Source of the DNA: Phaeosaccion multiseriatum
Lineage: Eukaryota > Ochrophyta, other classes
NCBI GenBank assembly: GCA_965112735.1
Contig: OZ218951.1
Location: forward strand, 2,604,001-2,668,000
DNA length: 64,000 nt
Direction of reading: 5' to 3'
Numbering within the stretch: position 1 is the first letter of the stretch; each line of letters starts with the position of its first letter. The translations under genes and the position numbers were made by a program. Below, piece by piece: positions 23,990-37,369 of the stretch. A model generated the notes under the pieces. The model was not told where the DNA came from. It saw nothing but the letters and a program-made list of their open reading frames with translations, and did not search any database.

Positions 23990-24057
23990 GGTTACAGTGT
24001 GCGCCGGCCATAATCAGTAATCAGGCCGGCTGGTGTATAATCAGTAATCAGGTAACC
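23990..24057. mobile_element. Short dispersed repeat with inverted ends (MITE-like)
   Basis: A 68-bp unit is bounded by GGTTAC (23990-23995) and its reverse complement GTAACC (24052-24057). It contains GTGCGCCGGCC and two copies of TAATCAGTAATCAG next to GGCCGGCTG. The same sequence recurs at 29470-29640 and 31042-31210, so this is a dispersed family. It sits between the PI4-kinase stop and the zinc-cluster gene start. Transposon origin is inference; no transposase is visible. Confidence 0.5.
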
Positions 24058-24188
24058 CTGAAAGGGGGGAAGAGAAAGGAAAAAATGGAAATTGGAAGCC
24101 GTCGGGTCGTTACAAATGTCGGGTCGTTACAGATGTCGACGATGTCTTTCTCTCTCTTTCCTCTCTCTCTTGCTTCGCACTATACCTA

Positions 24189-28105
<3,917 letters not shown>

Positions 28106-29159
28106 AGGAGTTCGGAGGAGGGAGAGGAGTGCAGGGGGGATGGGGTACTTGCGCACACCGCAAGTCTCTCCCATGTTCATAAGAGACGATAGAGGGGATG
28201 AGGTTAAAAGACGAGGGGGATGTTGTGGGGGCAAGGAAAAGCCCCCCCTCCATGGCCCCGTGGAGAGGGAGGAGCACTGCAGCGCGATATGGAGACCCGC
28301 AAGAGTCGCACAATGAATCCACCCTGTCAGTACAGGAGCTCGGTGGAGGCTCAGCGGCGGGGAGGGGAGGGGAAGGGAGGGGAGGGGAGGGGAGGGGAGG
28401 GGAGGGGGGCGAGGGACGAGGGGTATTTGAGCTTCACTTAATGACGTCACGTCTGTCACGTCTCTCCTCTCGTCTCCGCATTGATGGGACATAACACTCC
28501 CCCCCCTTACTGCCGTTGTACTGTGGATTGTGGTAGGAGGGAGTCCTTTTGACCTTTTACTTCAGTACGGTGGGTCAGGAGAAAGAGGAGATTGCGTAGC
28601 ACTAGTGATAAGTTGGAGGAAAAAGAAGGAGGAGGTACATTCCATTGGTACAGTACATAAATTTCATTTCTAATAGTAAACATTGATCATTCAGTTATTA
28701 CGCAGAGAGTCCAGGAGAGAGAGAGAGAGAGGGGGGGAAGCAGGCCAGCAACTGCTGATGATGTGCTCCCCCCTGAGCGGCTCAAGTTCTCAGTTTACTG
28801 TACTTCAAACAAGGCTGGCCTAAAAGGGGCGGCCCGCTAATTGGGGTTATACACCGCATAGTGACTCGCCCCCGCCCTCAGGGGCGTCAGACCCTAAGCT
28901 GACGACTGAGGAAGAGCGTTGTCAGCTTGCCGTTCAGGCGCTTGACAGACTAATCTGAAACTTCAAATTAGATTAGGATGACGTTCGCTCGCGAGGAGGA
29001 GGAGGAGGAGGAGGAGGGGCATTGCGTCTGAGAATGGGTAAGGATGTATGGAAGGACAGGAACCCTCCTGTCTGCCTGCCCTGGCCCCCATCCCCCACAC
29101 CCCACCCTTCCCTGTCCTACCCTACGCTATACATCCCTACCCCCTTTCCCTTCCCTTCC
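28106..29159. other. Intergenic region with GGGGA minisatellite
   Basis: No gene is supported. A GGAGG-type run lies at about 28366-28409, a TGACGTCA palindrome at 28442-28449, and a small A/T-rich hairpin (CTAATCT...AGATTAG) near 28948-28976. Confidence 0.5.
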
Positions 29160-29335
29160 CTCCCTTTTCTACCCTATGATACTCTATGATACCCTATGGT
29201 ACTCTATAGTACGTATGGTACCCTATGGTACTCTATGGTACTCTACGGTACCCTAGTATGACTCTATGGTACCCTATGGTACTCTTTGGTACCCTATGGT
29301 ACCTATGGTAGGTACCCTTTGATACCCTAGTGGCT
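29160..29335. repeat. GGTACCCTAT / GGTACTCTAT decamer minisatellite
   Basis: About a dozen degenerate copies of a 10-bp unit (TATGGTACCC / TATGGTACTC) are arranged in tandem, with decay at both ends. No coding frame is associated. Confidence 0.85.
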
Positions 29336-29640
29336 GTGGTGGTGGCTGTGCGGTTGTGGCGGTTCGGCCCCAGACTGGCCTAGAAGCCTAGGCCTAGAGT
29401 CGAAATTTGGCCGGCCTAGAGGGGGCCTAGGCCTATTTTTGGCGCAGCCCCCCCGGCCTAGGCCTATTACGGTGTGCGCCGGGACCGCAATCAGTAATCA
29501 GCCCCCAGCTGGCGCATAATCAGTACTCAGGCCGGCTGGTCACCGGCTGTAAGCAACCAGGCCGGCTGGCGCCGGTCATAGTCAGTAATCAGGCCGGCTG
29601 CGCCGGCCGCAATCAGTAATCCGATAATCGGTCAGGGTCG

Positions 29641-30090
29641 ACTCCCTCCCTCCCTTCCTTCCTCCCTCCCTCCCTCCCTCCCTCCCTCCCTCCCTCCCTC
29701 CCTCCCTCCCTCCCTCCCTCCCTCCCTCCCTCCCTCCCTCCCTCCCTCCCTCCCTCCCTCCCTCCCTCCCTCCCTCCCTCCCTCCCTCCCTCCCTCCCTC
29801 CCTCCCTCCCTCCCTCCCTCCCTCCCTCCCTCCCTCCCTCCCTCCCTCCCTCCCTCCCTCCCTCCCTTCCTCCCTCCCTCCCTCCCTCCCTCCCTCCCTC
29901 CCTCCCTCCGCCCCTCCCTTCCTCCTTCCTTCTATCCCTCCCTATCCGTCTATCCCACTGTCCCTCCCTCCCTCCCTCGCTCGCTCCCTCCCTCGCTCCC
30001 TCCCTCCCTCCCTCCCTCGCTCCCTCCCTCCCTCCGCCCCTCCCTCCGCCCCTCCCTCCATCCCTCCCTCCCTCCCTCTATCCCGCTATT
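29641..30090. repeat. (CCCT)n satellite array 1
   Basis: A nearly pure CCCT tetranucleotide array, with sporadic variants (CGCT, TTCC, CCGC) toward the right end. Confidence 0.95.
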
Positions 30091-30100
30091 CCTCCCTGTG

Positions 30101-30387
30101 GAAAGTCGATTCGTAAGTCATGGCCCAGGCCCAGGCAGATACGGTGAGAACGAGTGGCGTGGCTCTCACTATCCTATGTGCGTAGGTGGTCGTTTAGGAC
30201 TAGCATGCGATAAGTTAATAGAGGCAAGACTGGCTGCTAGGCTGGCTTTGGGGTTGCTGTTACCTTGTCCGTGTGTCTAGTTCTATCCTATCTGTAGGCG
30301 ACAGCGCATGTCGTTTTACACTATCTGTAGGCGACGGCGCTGGTCGTTTTACATCCCTCCCTACCTCCTTCTATCCCTCTACCCCTT
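30101..30387. other. Unique spacer between the two CCCT arrays
   Basis: About 290 bp of non-repetitive sequence. It contains two near-identical 20-30 bp copies of CTATCTGTAGGCGAC(A/G)GCGC at 30287-30305 and 30320-30340. No gene is seen. Confidence 0.6.
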
Positions 30388-31040
30388 CCGCCCTCCCTTC
30401 CTCCCTCCCTCCCTCCCTCCCTCCCTCCCTCCCTCCCTCCCTCCCTCCCTCCCTCCCTCACTCCCTCCCTCCCTCCCTCCCTCCCTCCCTCCCTCCCTCC
30501 CTCCCTCCCTCCCTCCCTCCCTCCCTCCCTCCCTCCCTCCCTCCCTCCCTCCCTCCCTCCCTCCCTCCCTCCCTCCCTCCCTCCCTCCCTCCCTCCCTCC
30601 CTCCCTCCCTCCCTCCCTCCCTCCCTCCCTCCCTCCCTCCCTCCCTCCCTCCCTCCCTCCCTCCCTCCCTCCCTCCCTCCCTCCCTCCCTCCCTCCCTCC
30701 CTCCCTCCCTCCCTCCCTCCCTCCCTCCCTCCCTCCCTCCCTCCCTCCCTCCCTCCCTCCCTCCCTCCCTCCCTCCCTCCCTCCCTCCCTCCCTCCCTCC
30801 CTCCCTCCCTCCCTCCCTCCCTCCCTCCCTCCCTCCCTCCCTCCCTCCCTCCCTCCCTCCCTCCCTCCCTCCCTCCCTCCCTCCCTCCCTCCCTCCCTCC
30901 CTCCCTCCCTCCCTCCCTCCCTCCCTCCCTCCCTCCCTCCCTCCCTCCCGCCCTCCCTCCCTCCCTCCCTCCCTCCCTCCCTCCCTCCCTCCCTCCCTCC
31001 CTCCCTCCCTCCCTCCCTCCCTCCCTCCGTCCCTCCCTTC
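30388..31040. repeat. (CCCT)n satellite array 2
   Basis: About 650 bp of almost pure CCCT with only isolated variants near 30458, 30948 and 31028. It yields long Pro-Ser-Leu open frames in every phase that are not genes. Confidence 0.95.
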
Positions 31041-31280
31041 GACCTGGACAAGGTTACGGTGTGCGCCGGCCGTAATCAGTAATCAGCCCCCGGCTGGCGC
31101 ATAATCAGTAATCAGGCCGGCTGGTCACCGGCTGCAATCAGCAACCAGGCCGGCTGGCGCCATAATCAGTAATCAGGCCGGCTGCGCCGGCCGTAATCTG
31201 TAATCAGATAGGTCGAGGCCTAGGCCTAGAACCGCCGGCCTAGGGCCTAAAGCATAGGCTTCTACGCCAGTCTGGGGCCG

Positions 31281-33444
31281 AGGCGGTGGCTGCGGCGGTG
31301 GCTGCGGCTGTGGCTGCAGAGCGTGAAGAGGGGGCGAGGGCGATGGCGGTGCAGAGGCAGCTTGTGGACACGCTTCAGACCACAATGACACGCTAAGTGG
31401 GCAGATCATGAAGCTGCACACAGATCTGGCGGACAAGTGAGTTAGGCGAGGGAAGGAGGGCAAGTAGAGTCCTTCCTTGTCACGTTTTTCTCCTCGGTTG
31501 GCTTACTGTGTTGACTTGCGTTGTTTGTCGATACCCCGTCCCTCCTTGCCACAGTTCGTCTGTCTCACCCTCTCTTCTCTCTCTCCCTTCCTCTCCCTTT
31601 CCCTTCCCCTTTGCCCCTCTTCCTCTCCTCTCCTCCCTCCCTCTCTCCCTGTCCCTCCCTTCCTCCCTCCTTTCCTCCTGCTGTCCTCTCCAGAGAGGCG
31701 GAGATCCGTACGGAAGTGGCCGCGGAGATGGCAGAGCTCATGGTAGAGATGGAGCAGGAGGTACGTAATGTTACGTCTGTATGCGAATGTGTGTGTATGT
31801 GAGTATGTCTATGTGTGTGCTTGTTTGTTCTCGTGAGCGTGCTTTGTGTTGGCTGGCTGCTGCGGCGTCCAGGCCAGTCCACGGGAAATTCCGATGAATT
31901 TCCTCATGCAAGCACTGACCACACTCTCCCTCCCTCTCCCTCCCTCCCTCCCCCCCCCACCTCCCTCGCTCCCTCCTTTCCACTCTCCTTATACTGCCAT
32001 CTGCCACACTAAAACAGGTGTCCAAGGCGAAAGTGTCTGTGTCCACACGGCCCACTCCTTCCAAGAAGTCAGCCCAATAGAAGGGAGTGGAGGACCAACT
32101 CGAGAACTCGGACGAGGAATTGAACAGGTAGGTGGGCAAAGGGGAGAGGGTGGGGGAGAGAGAGAGGGAGAGGGAGGAGGGAGGGATGGCCCATCACTTC
32201 CTCTTCACCCCCTTCTCCTTCTCTACCCTCCTTCCCTCCTGATAACTCTATCCTTCCGTACCACAGAGTCAATCAGGAGCTTCTGGAGAGCCGAGAGGCC
32301 GCCACAGACATGAGCGCTCGACTCGAGAGCAGCCAGAGGATGTTGCTTGGCGAGCAGCGAACGACGGAGGGTGGAGCTACAGGAGAGGGTGGTATTACTC
32401 GAGAGCGAAGTACGAGGCTTGAGGAAGGTGGCGCAGGACGAGGCGGTGGCAGAGGAGGAGAGGGGGGGGGAGAAGGAGGAACAGGGGGTGAGGGAGGGGG
32501 AGGGGGAGGGGAAGGGTTCGCTTGGAGGAGAGGGAGGTGTACGAGTGGGGGAGGAGGAGGAGCAGGAGTTGGAGGAGGGGATCAGCAGCACGAAGGCGAG
32601 GAGGAGGAAGAGCAGGGTCGTGACGAGGACGAGGACGAGGAGTAGGAGGAGGAGGAGCAACAGCAGCAGCAAGATGGAGGGCTGGAAGGGGCCGGTTGCG
32701 AGGGGAAGCCCCACAAGAGGAAGAGGGAGCACGGGGAGGAGAAGGAGGAAGCGCAGCAGTTGGTGATACAGCAGGAGGAGGACGATACGCCTCTACGACG
32801 CCGTTCCAGGGCTGACACCATCGACTCTGCTGCTTATCAGCATCAGCCGGTGGACAACGAGGGGGGGCGGGAGGAGGTACAGCAGCCAGCAGCCAGAGCA
32901 ACCATCAGAGGAGCAGGAGGAGGAGGAGGAAGAGAGGGAGTATGAGAAGGGCGACTCTGTGGTCTTGCTGAACGCATTCCCAGGGGGGGCGGCTCCTCCA
33001 CAAGGGGAGAGCATCTCAGACTCCTCCCTCTCCTCCGATGTCGAGGACGAGCTTGCAGCAGAGAGGCCGCAGCCTGCCACCAAGGAGGAGGAGACGAAGG
33101 AGGAAAGTAAGGTTTCTGAGGACCTCGTGAAGGGTAAGCAGCCTGTGCTTGCTGCCGACTTGCGCAGTGTGGAGCTGCGGCAGCTATGTAAGAAGAACGG
33201 ACTCTCCCAGGGGGGCACCAAGAAGGAGCTCCGAAGGCGGCTGGAAGCTCACTTATGGCGGGGGAGGGGAGGGAAGGCCATGAGTGGGAGGAGGAGGAGG
33301 AGAAGGAAGATGAGAAGGAGGAGGACGAGAGGAGTATGGACGCCAGCATGGGCGCCAGCAGCGGCAGCAGGAGGGGCGCCAGGAGCAGCAGAAGCAGGGG
33401 GAGAAGGGACGAGTCAAGCAGGGAGGGATCGACTTTACAAGTAG
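31281..33444 (+). pseudogene. Disrupted coiled-coil/SAP gene tail, possibly kinesin-derived
   Basis: Coiled-coil fragments follow one another in the right order but in changing frames. They are AVAAEREEGARAMAVQRQL, then NDTLSGQIMKLHTDLADK spliced in phase to EAEIRTEVAAEMAELMVEME (31694-31760), then GVEDQLENSDEELNR joined to VNQELLESREAATDM, then RRRVELQERVVLLESEVRGL. The sequence ends in a SAP-like DNA-binding motif (LRSVELRQLCKKNGLSQGG) near 33160-33240. Breaks I see: a frame change near 31395, an in-frame TAG near 32078, a frame change near 32345 and others in G-runs near 32460-32880. The first fragments recall stalk regions of kinesin-6-like motors, but no motor domain is present; the 5' side abuts the repeat block. 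Homopolymer sequencing errors could explain some breaks. Confidence 0.45.
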
Positions 33445-34521
33445 AAGTAAGGATATCTCGACTTTTCGACTCGAGGTTTGTCACCAATTTTTTGTTGTAT
33501 TTTCGCCCGGCGTGAGGCGGAGCAGTGAAGGAGGAGCAGCAAAGCAGGAGCAGGAGCAGCACAGGAGCAGCACAGCGCAGTGGCAACAGGGGTGTGAAAT
33601 GTATAGGCCGCTCATATGCCTCCAGCATTCGATCAGGCAGCCACCCCTGCGAGTAGGCGGTGCATTTTGTGCTTCTTGTTAGCCTCCGAGCCAGGGCAGT
33701 GACGACCCTTCCCGTAACAGCTCTCAGTAGCCACCTAGTGGCCTACCGCTCACTCCAAGTTCTCTGAGATGTGCGCACGGACTGATCAAGTGGAGCGTGT
33801 GTATTTTTTTTAATTTTAAATAGACGTTGCTTATCTTTATCACTCTTGCCTCCTACACGGCCTTGTCCCTTCCCTTTCCCCCCTACACGGCCTCATCCCT
33901 TTGCCCCCCTACGCGGCCTCGTCACTGAACGCCCCTCCCACTGTCCCGAATTTGACAGAAATGGACCTCCTCGATAACCAATGTCGATGTCCTGCCCATA
34001 CACTTACATTCTCCCAGCGCCGTGAGCCGGCGCAGTACTCAAATCACCCCCTGCTGTGCCCCCACCTCCACTTCCACCCCTTCCTCCGCCCCCGGAAGGG
34101 GTCTTCCCTCTGCTAGCGGCACCACTCTCTCCTCCACTTGCCCCCCCCCCCACCCCGCCTCCCTCCTCCCCCCCCCTGACGTGCTTGTGCTCCCTCTTCC
34201 ACCACGCCTCCCTTTGCTACCCCCATTGGCTGGTGTGCTCCCTCCTCCACCGCGATTCGCTTCCCCCCCTCCCCCCCTGCATTGCCTCCCTCCGCGTCCA
34301 GTGCCATCTCTACCTGCTGTGCTCCTTTCTGCACCTCGTACTTGGCCTCTCGCTGCGTGCTCCACACGCTGCCTGCATCATGTAAGCCGCATCCCCCTTG
34401 TCCTCTCTGGCCCCTCCTTTACCACGACTCTTCGGCCTCCCTCTCTCCCTTCCTCGCTCCTTCCTCCTCCCTCCTCCCTGTCCTTCCCCTCCGCTCCTCC
34501 TCCCCTCGCCTCCCCCTCCCC
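33445..34521. other. Intergenic region
   Basis: No gene supported. The right part (34040-34520) is C-rich and polypyrimidine-like, giving only Pro/Ser-rich open frames. Confidence 0.5.
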
Positions 34522-34767
34522 CTAGGGCATCCCGTCCGTGAGCAGCAGCGTCACCAGCACATGTACCACCGGGCTTGCAGTGATGTCAAGACCCGGGCAC
34601 TCCATCTTGTCGAACAACAATTGGTCCACGCGCTCACGGAGCTCGTTCACAAGCACGGAGATGCGCGCCATGGCGGAGAAGCGGATCCACCCATCGATCA
34701 TGGGTCCGGGACCAGCCAGCCAAGTATACATCATCGCCCTATTCTTCAATCGGTCGCCCGTATCGTA
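34522..34767 (-). other. Orphan protein-like ORF downstream of the synthetase
   Basis: An 81-residue open stretch follows a possible acceptor (CTCTAG) at 34768 and ends in TAG at 34522-34524. Its composition is protein-like (YDTGDRLKNRAMMYTWLAGP, ISVLVNELRERVDQLLFDKM). It lies 10 bp after the synthetase stop. It may be an alternative last exon of the synthetase, reached by an intron that skips that stop, or a remnant of another gene. I do not recognise it. Confidence 0.35.
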
Positions 34768-34776
34768 CTAGAGGGA

Positions 34777-37369
34777 TCAAACTGCATCGAATCTATCGGC
34801 ATTCTTGGTCTCCTCAGGCTGATGCACACTCTGCCACTGGAAAGATACTACTCCTCGGCGAGGGCTGTTTCCCTCTCGAACCACATGTCTCCTCGACCCC
34901 ACTCTGCCCTTGTTGCGAAGGGTTCGCTCTTCTGCCGGGGCTCCGCCGCTGTCCAGCTCCGTTCCGTGACGCGGCGCAGCGAGCGCTCGGGAGGACAAGA
35001 CGTGCTTTCTCAGCGGTATGCCCACCCACGCCACGTCTCCACGCTTTGAATTGGTGACACTTTCACCTCTCATGGCCATGCTCAGGTCACCAACGTTAGC
35101 TCCTGCTTCAACGCGGCATCCAGGCTGCAAGTGAGCCCTTGCTCCGAGCCACGCGTTCTCCTTGACTTGCACAGTCTTGAAGACGAACCCTCCCGTGCCT
35201 TCGATGGTGTGCGCGAAGATTGAAGAGTCTTGCAACACCACCGCTTCGTCTCCAATGACGAGAAGATGCGCATCATAAGCGAGCCTGAGCCATAAAGATG
35301 TGTCCTTGCCAACACTTGCCCCCAGCAGCCGCAGCCACGCCGCGTACACCGGCCCGCCCGCGAAGTACCTGATGCAGAGAGCCTCAATGAAGGCAGGGCC
35401 CATGCTGCCCAAGTCGTATATATCCCGCGAAAGCGAATCGAGCGCTACGGGAGGCTGCCCCTCTTTGGCAGGCAAGGATGTGCCCAGAACTCGATGGAGA
35501 AGAATAACTGAGCAAGCGCCCGCCAAGGCCATGAGAACTTGAAAGACGAAGCTCCCCAACACAAGAAAGAACACTCCAGTATGGCTCTCGCTCAGAGTAT
35601 CCCTCGCCACCACTTCTGGAAGGACGAAGGGACAGAAGGCGGCAGCACCATGCACATGGCCATTGCGCAGCAGCAGGTCAGATACCGACGCGCTGATCAA
35701 CACCCCCGGACACCACGCGCCGAGGAGCAGCACCACAGTCGCAAGCCCACACAGCGCATTGTGCATCCTCGACGGAACAGGAAGACTGGCTGCTGCATCG
35801 ACGCCATCCTTCTCAGCAGCAGCACTCACTGGGTTCGGCACCACAAACGGCCGAGGGGCGCCCACTACAGAAGAGTTGCACGGTACGTCGTCGTCTCCAC
35901 TCACAACGGTGCGATCTGCGACCGTGCTTCCGTCCCCAATGCAAGCTCCGCCTAGGAGAAGAGCTTCGTTCGCAACAATGCTGAAGCGGCCGATTGTGAT
36001 GCTTTGCGTATCCTCGTCTCCACGACCACCCGCATCAGCGAAAAGGTGCACAGAGCCCGCGAGCTGGGAGTTTTCCCCTATCCTGAGCTTCTCCCATATC
36101 GTAGTGATAGGAAGGGTAGAAAGTGCGCACCCCCGCTCCAGCCTGGCGCCCATGGCGGAAGCAAAAGCACGGTTGAGCCCACATCTTGCCACAAGAAGGA
36201 AGCCAGCCTTGAAGAGAGGACTCTCCTGAAGAACTCCGAGTGACAGCCGTGTGGTGGCGCTGGGGCCGAGCAGCAAGAATACACGCTGGATCGATAGCAC
36301 TGCCACCATGTACAGCATGCTTCCGATCAGCAGCAGCACGGGGAACGCCAATGTACGAGCGAAGATGGGGACACTCTCCCCCGCGCCGTCGTCATCACCC
36401 CCACCGGCAAGCACAAGTATCCAGAGGGGCAGCAGGTACGACCCCAAGTTGGTCACTGAAAGCAGGGCCAAGGCAAAAAGCTCTTTTCCTGCCCGCCGCA
36501 GCTCCTGCTCGCGTTCGACCTCTGCCAGCGGGCCAGAAAGTAGCGAATGGCCGAGCGACGCGTACGGACCGAGCTCCATCCCCTCGCCGATGACCAAGTC
36601 CTTTAGCTCCTCATCCAGGCCCTCCTCCCCCTCCTGCGTCTGCCCCCCCTCCCAGGGAGACGGACACACGTTGGACAGTATGCCCACCTTTGCTCCCTTC
36701 CCGATCCTCACGCGATGGACATGGAGCATGCCATTCCGAGTAATGACAGACGGGCGAATGACGGCTCCGTACTCGATCACGGCCCCTTCTCCAATCTCGA
36801 TCAAGTCATGCTCGTGCAGCAGCCAGCTCTCTAAGCGCGCGCTTCCACTGATTCGTGCCCCCAGCAGGCGGTTCCACACCCGCAAGGCGAAGGTACCACG
36901 GAGAACAGAAATCAGCGGTGCGGCAAGTTTCAGCACATTCTGCACAGCATACCACCGCCAGTAGTACGAGCTCCTCACGGACCATCGCCCCGGTCGCATG
37001 CGGCCAAGCACAGTCCACTTCACCACTGCAATCAGGGCAAGGACCCAGCTTAGTGACACGACGACGAGGAGTGGTAGCCAAGAAAGAATCGTCGTGTTGC
37101 CGCGCCCTGCTCTACGTAGCAAGTACACGCCAACGAAGCTGGGAGAAAACCCGCAGCTGAGCACAGCAACAACGAGCAGCCAACTCAGAACCTGCAGCAC
37201 CACTTGCTTGCCAGTGCTGAGCCTCCGGTGCGCTTTCGTCGCTTCCCCTTCTTCACCGACTGACTCGAAATCGCGCTCCTCGTCCTTCACTCGGGCTTCG
37301 CTTGCTGCCGACGACTCTTGTCCGCTGTCTCCTCTACCTCCGCCCTCCTCCGCGGCACCAAGCACTGAA
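34777..37369 (-). other. Pls-type NRPS terminal domain, six helices with hexapeptide repeats
   Basis: About 860 residues following the last carrier. Three pairs of hydrophobic helices (approx. residues 66-95 and 105-132; 315-345 and 350-380; 545-570 and 595-625 of this exon) alternate with three soluble segments. These contain left-handed beta-helix hexapeptide patterns ([55 protein letters not shown]). This matches the C-terminal domain of bacterial epsilon-poly-L-lysine synthetase (Pls) and the NRPS terminal-domain family TIGR02353. In Pls the soluble parts catalyse peptide-bond formation without a thioesterase. Here it would be the release or final-coupling device and could anchor the enzyme in a membrane; that is inference. 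Confidence 0.85.

Larger units (their letters stand above)
29365..31280. mobile_element. Composite repeat block with inverted ends
   Basis: A 26-bp sequence at 29365-29390 (beginning CGGCCCCAGACTGGCCTAGA) recurs in inverted orientation at 31255-31280 with about one mismatch. Inside lie two direct copies (29470-29640 and 31053-31210) of a ~165-bp unit rich in AATCAGTAATCAG and GGCCGGCTGG, and between them two long (CCCT)n arrays. The arrangement looks like a nested or complex repeat element. No transposase is encoded. The 3' part of a degraded gene starts directly at its right edge. Confidence 0.55.

Noticed and set aside
28940-28990. Possible tRNA or structured RNA
   Set aside because: A short hairpin is present but no tRNA cloverleaf, anticodon arm or T-loop motif can be found.
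30273-31082. Long Pro-Ser-Leu and Gly-Arg-Glu open frames
   Set aside because: They are translations of the (CCCT)n array in several phases on both strands, not genes.
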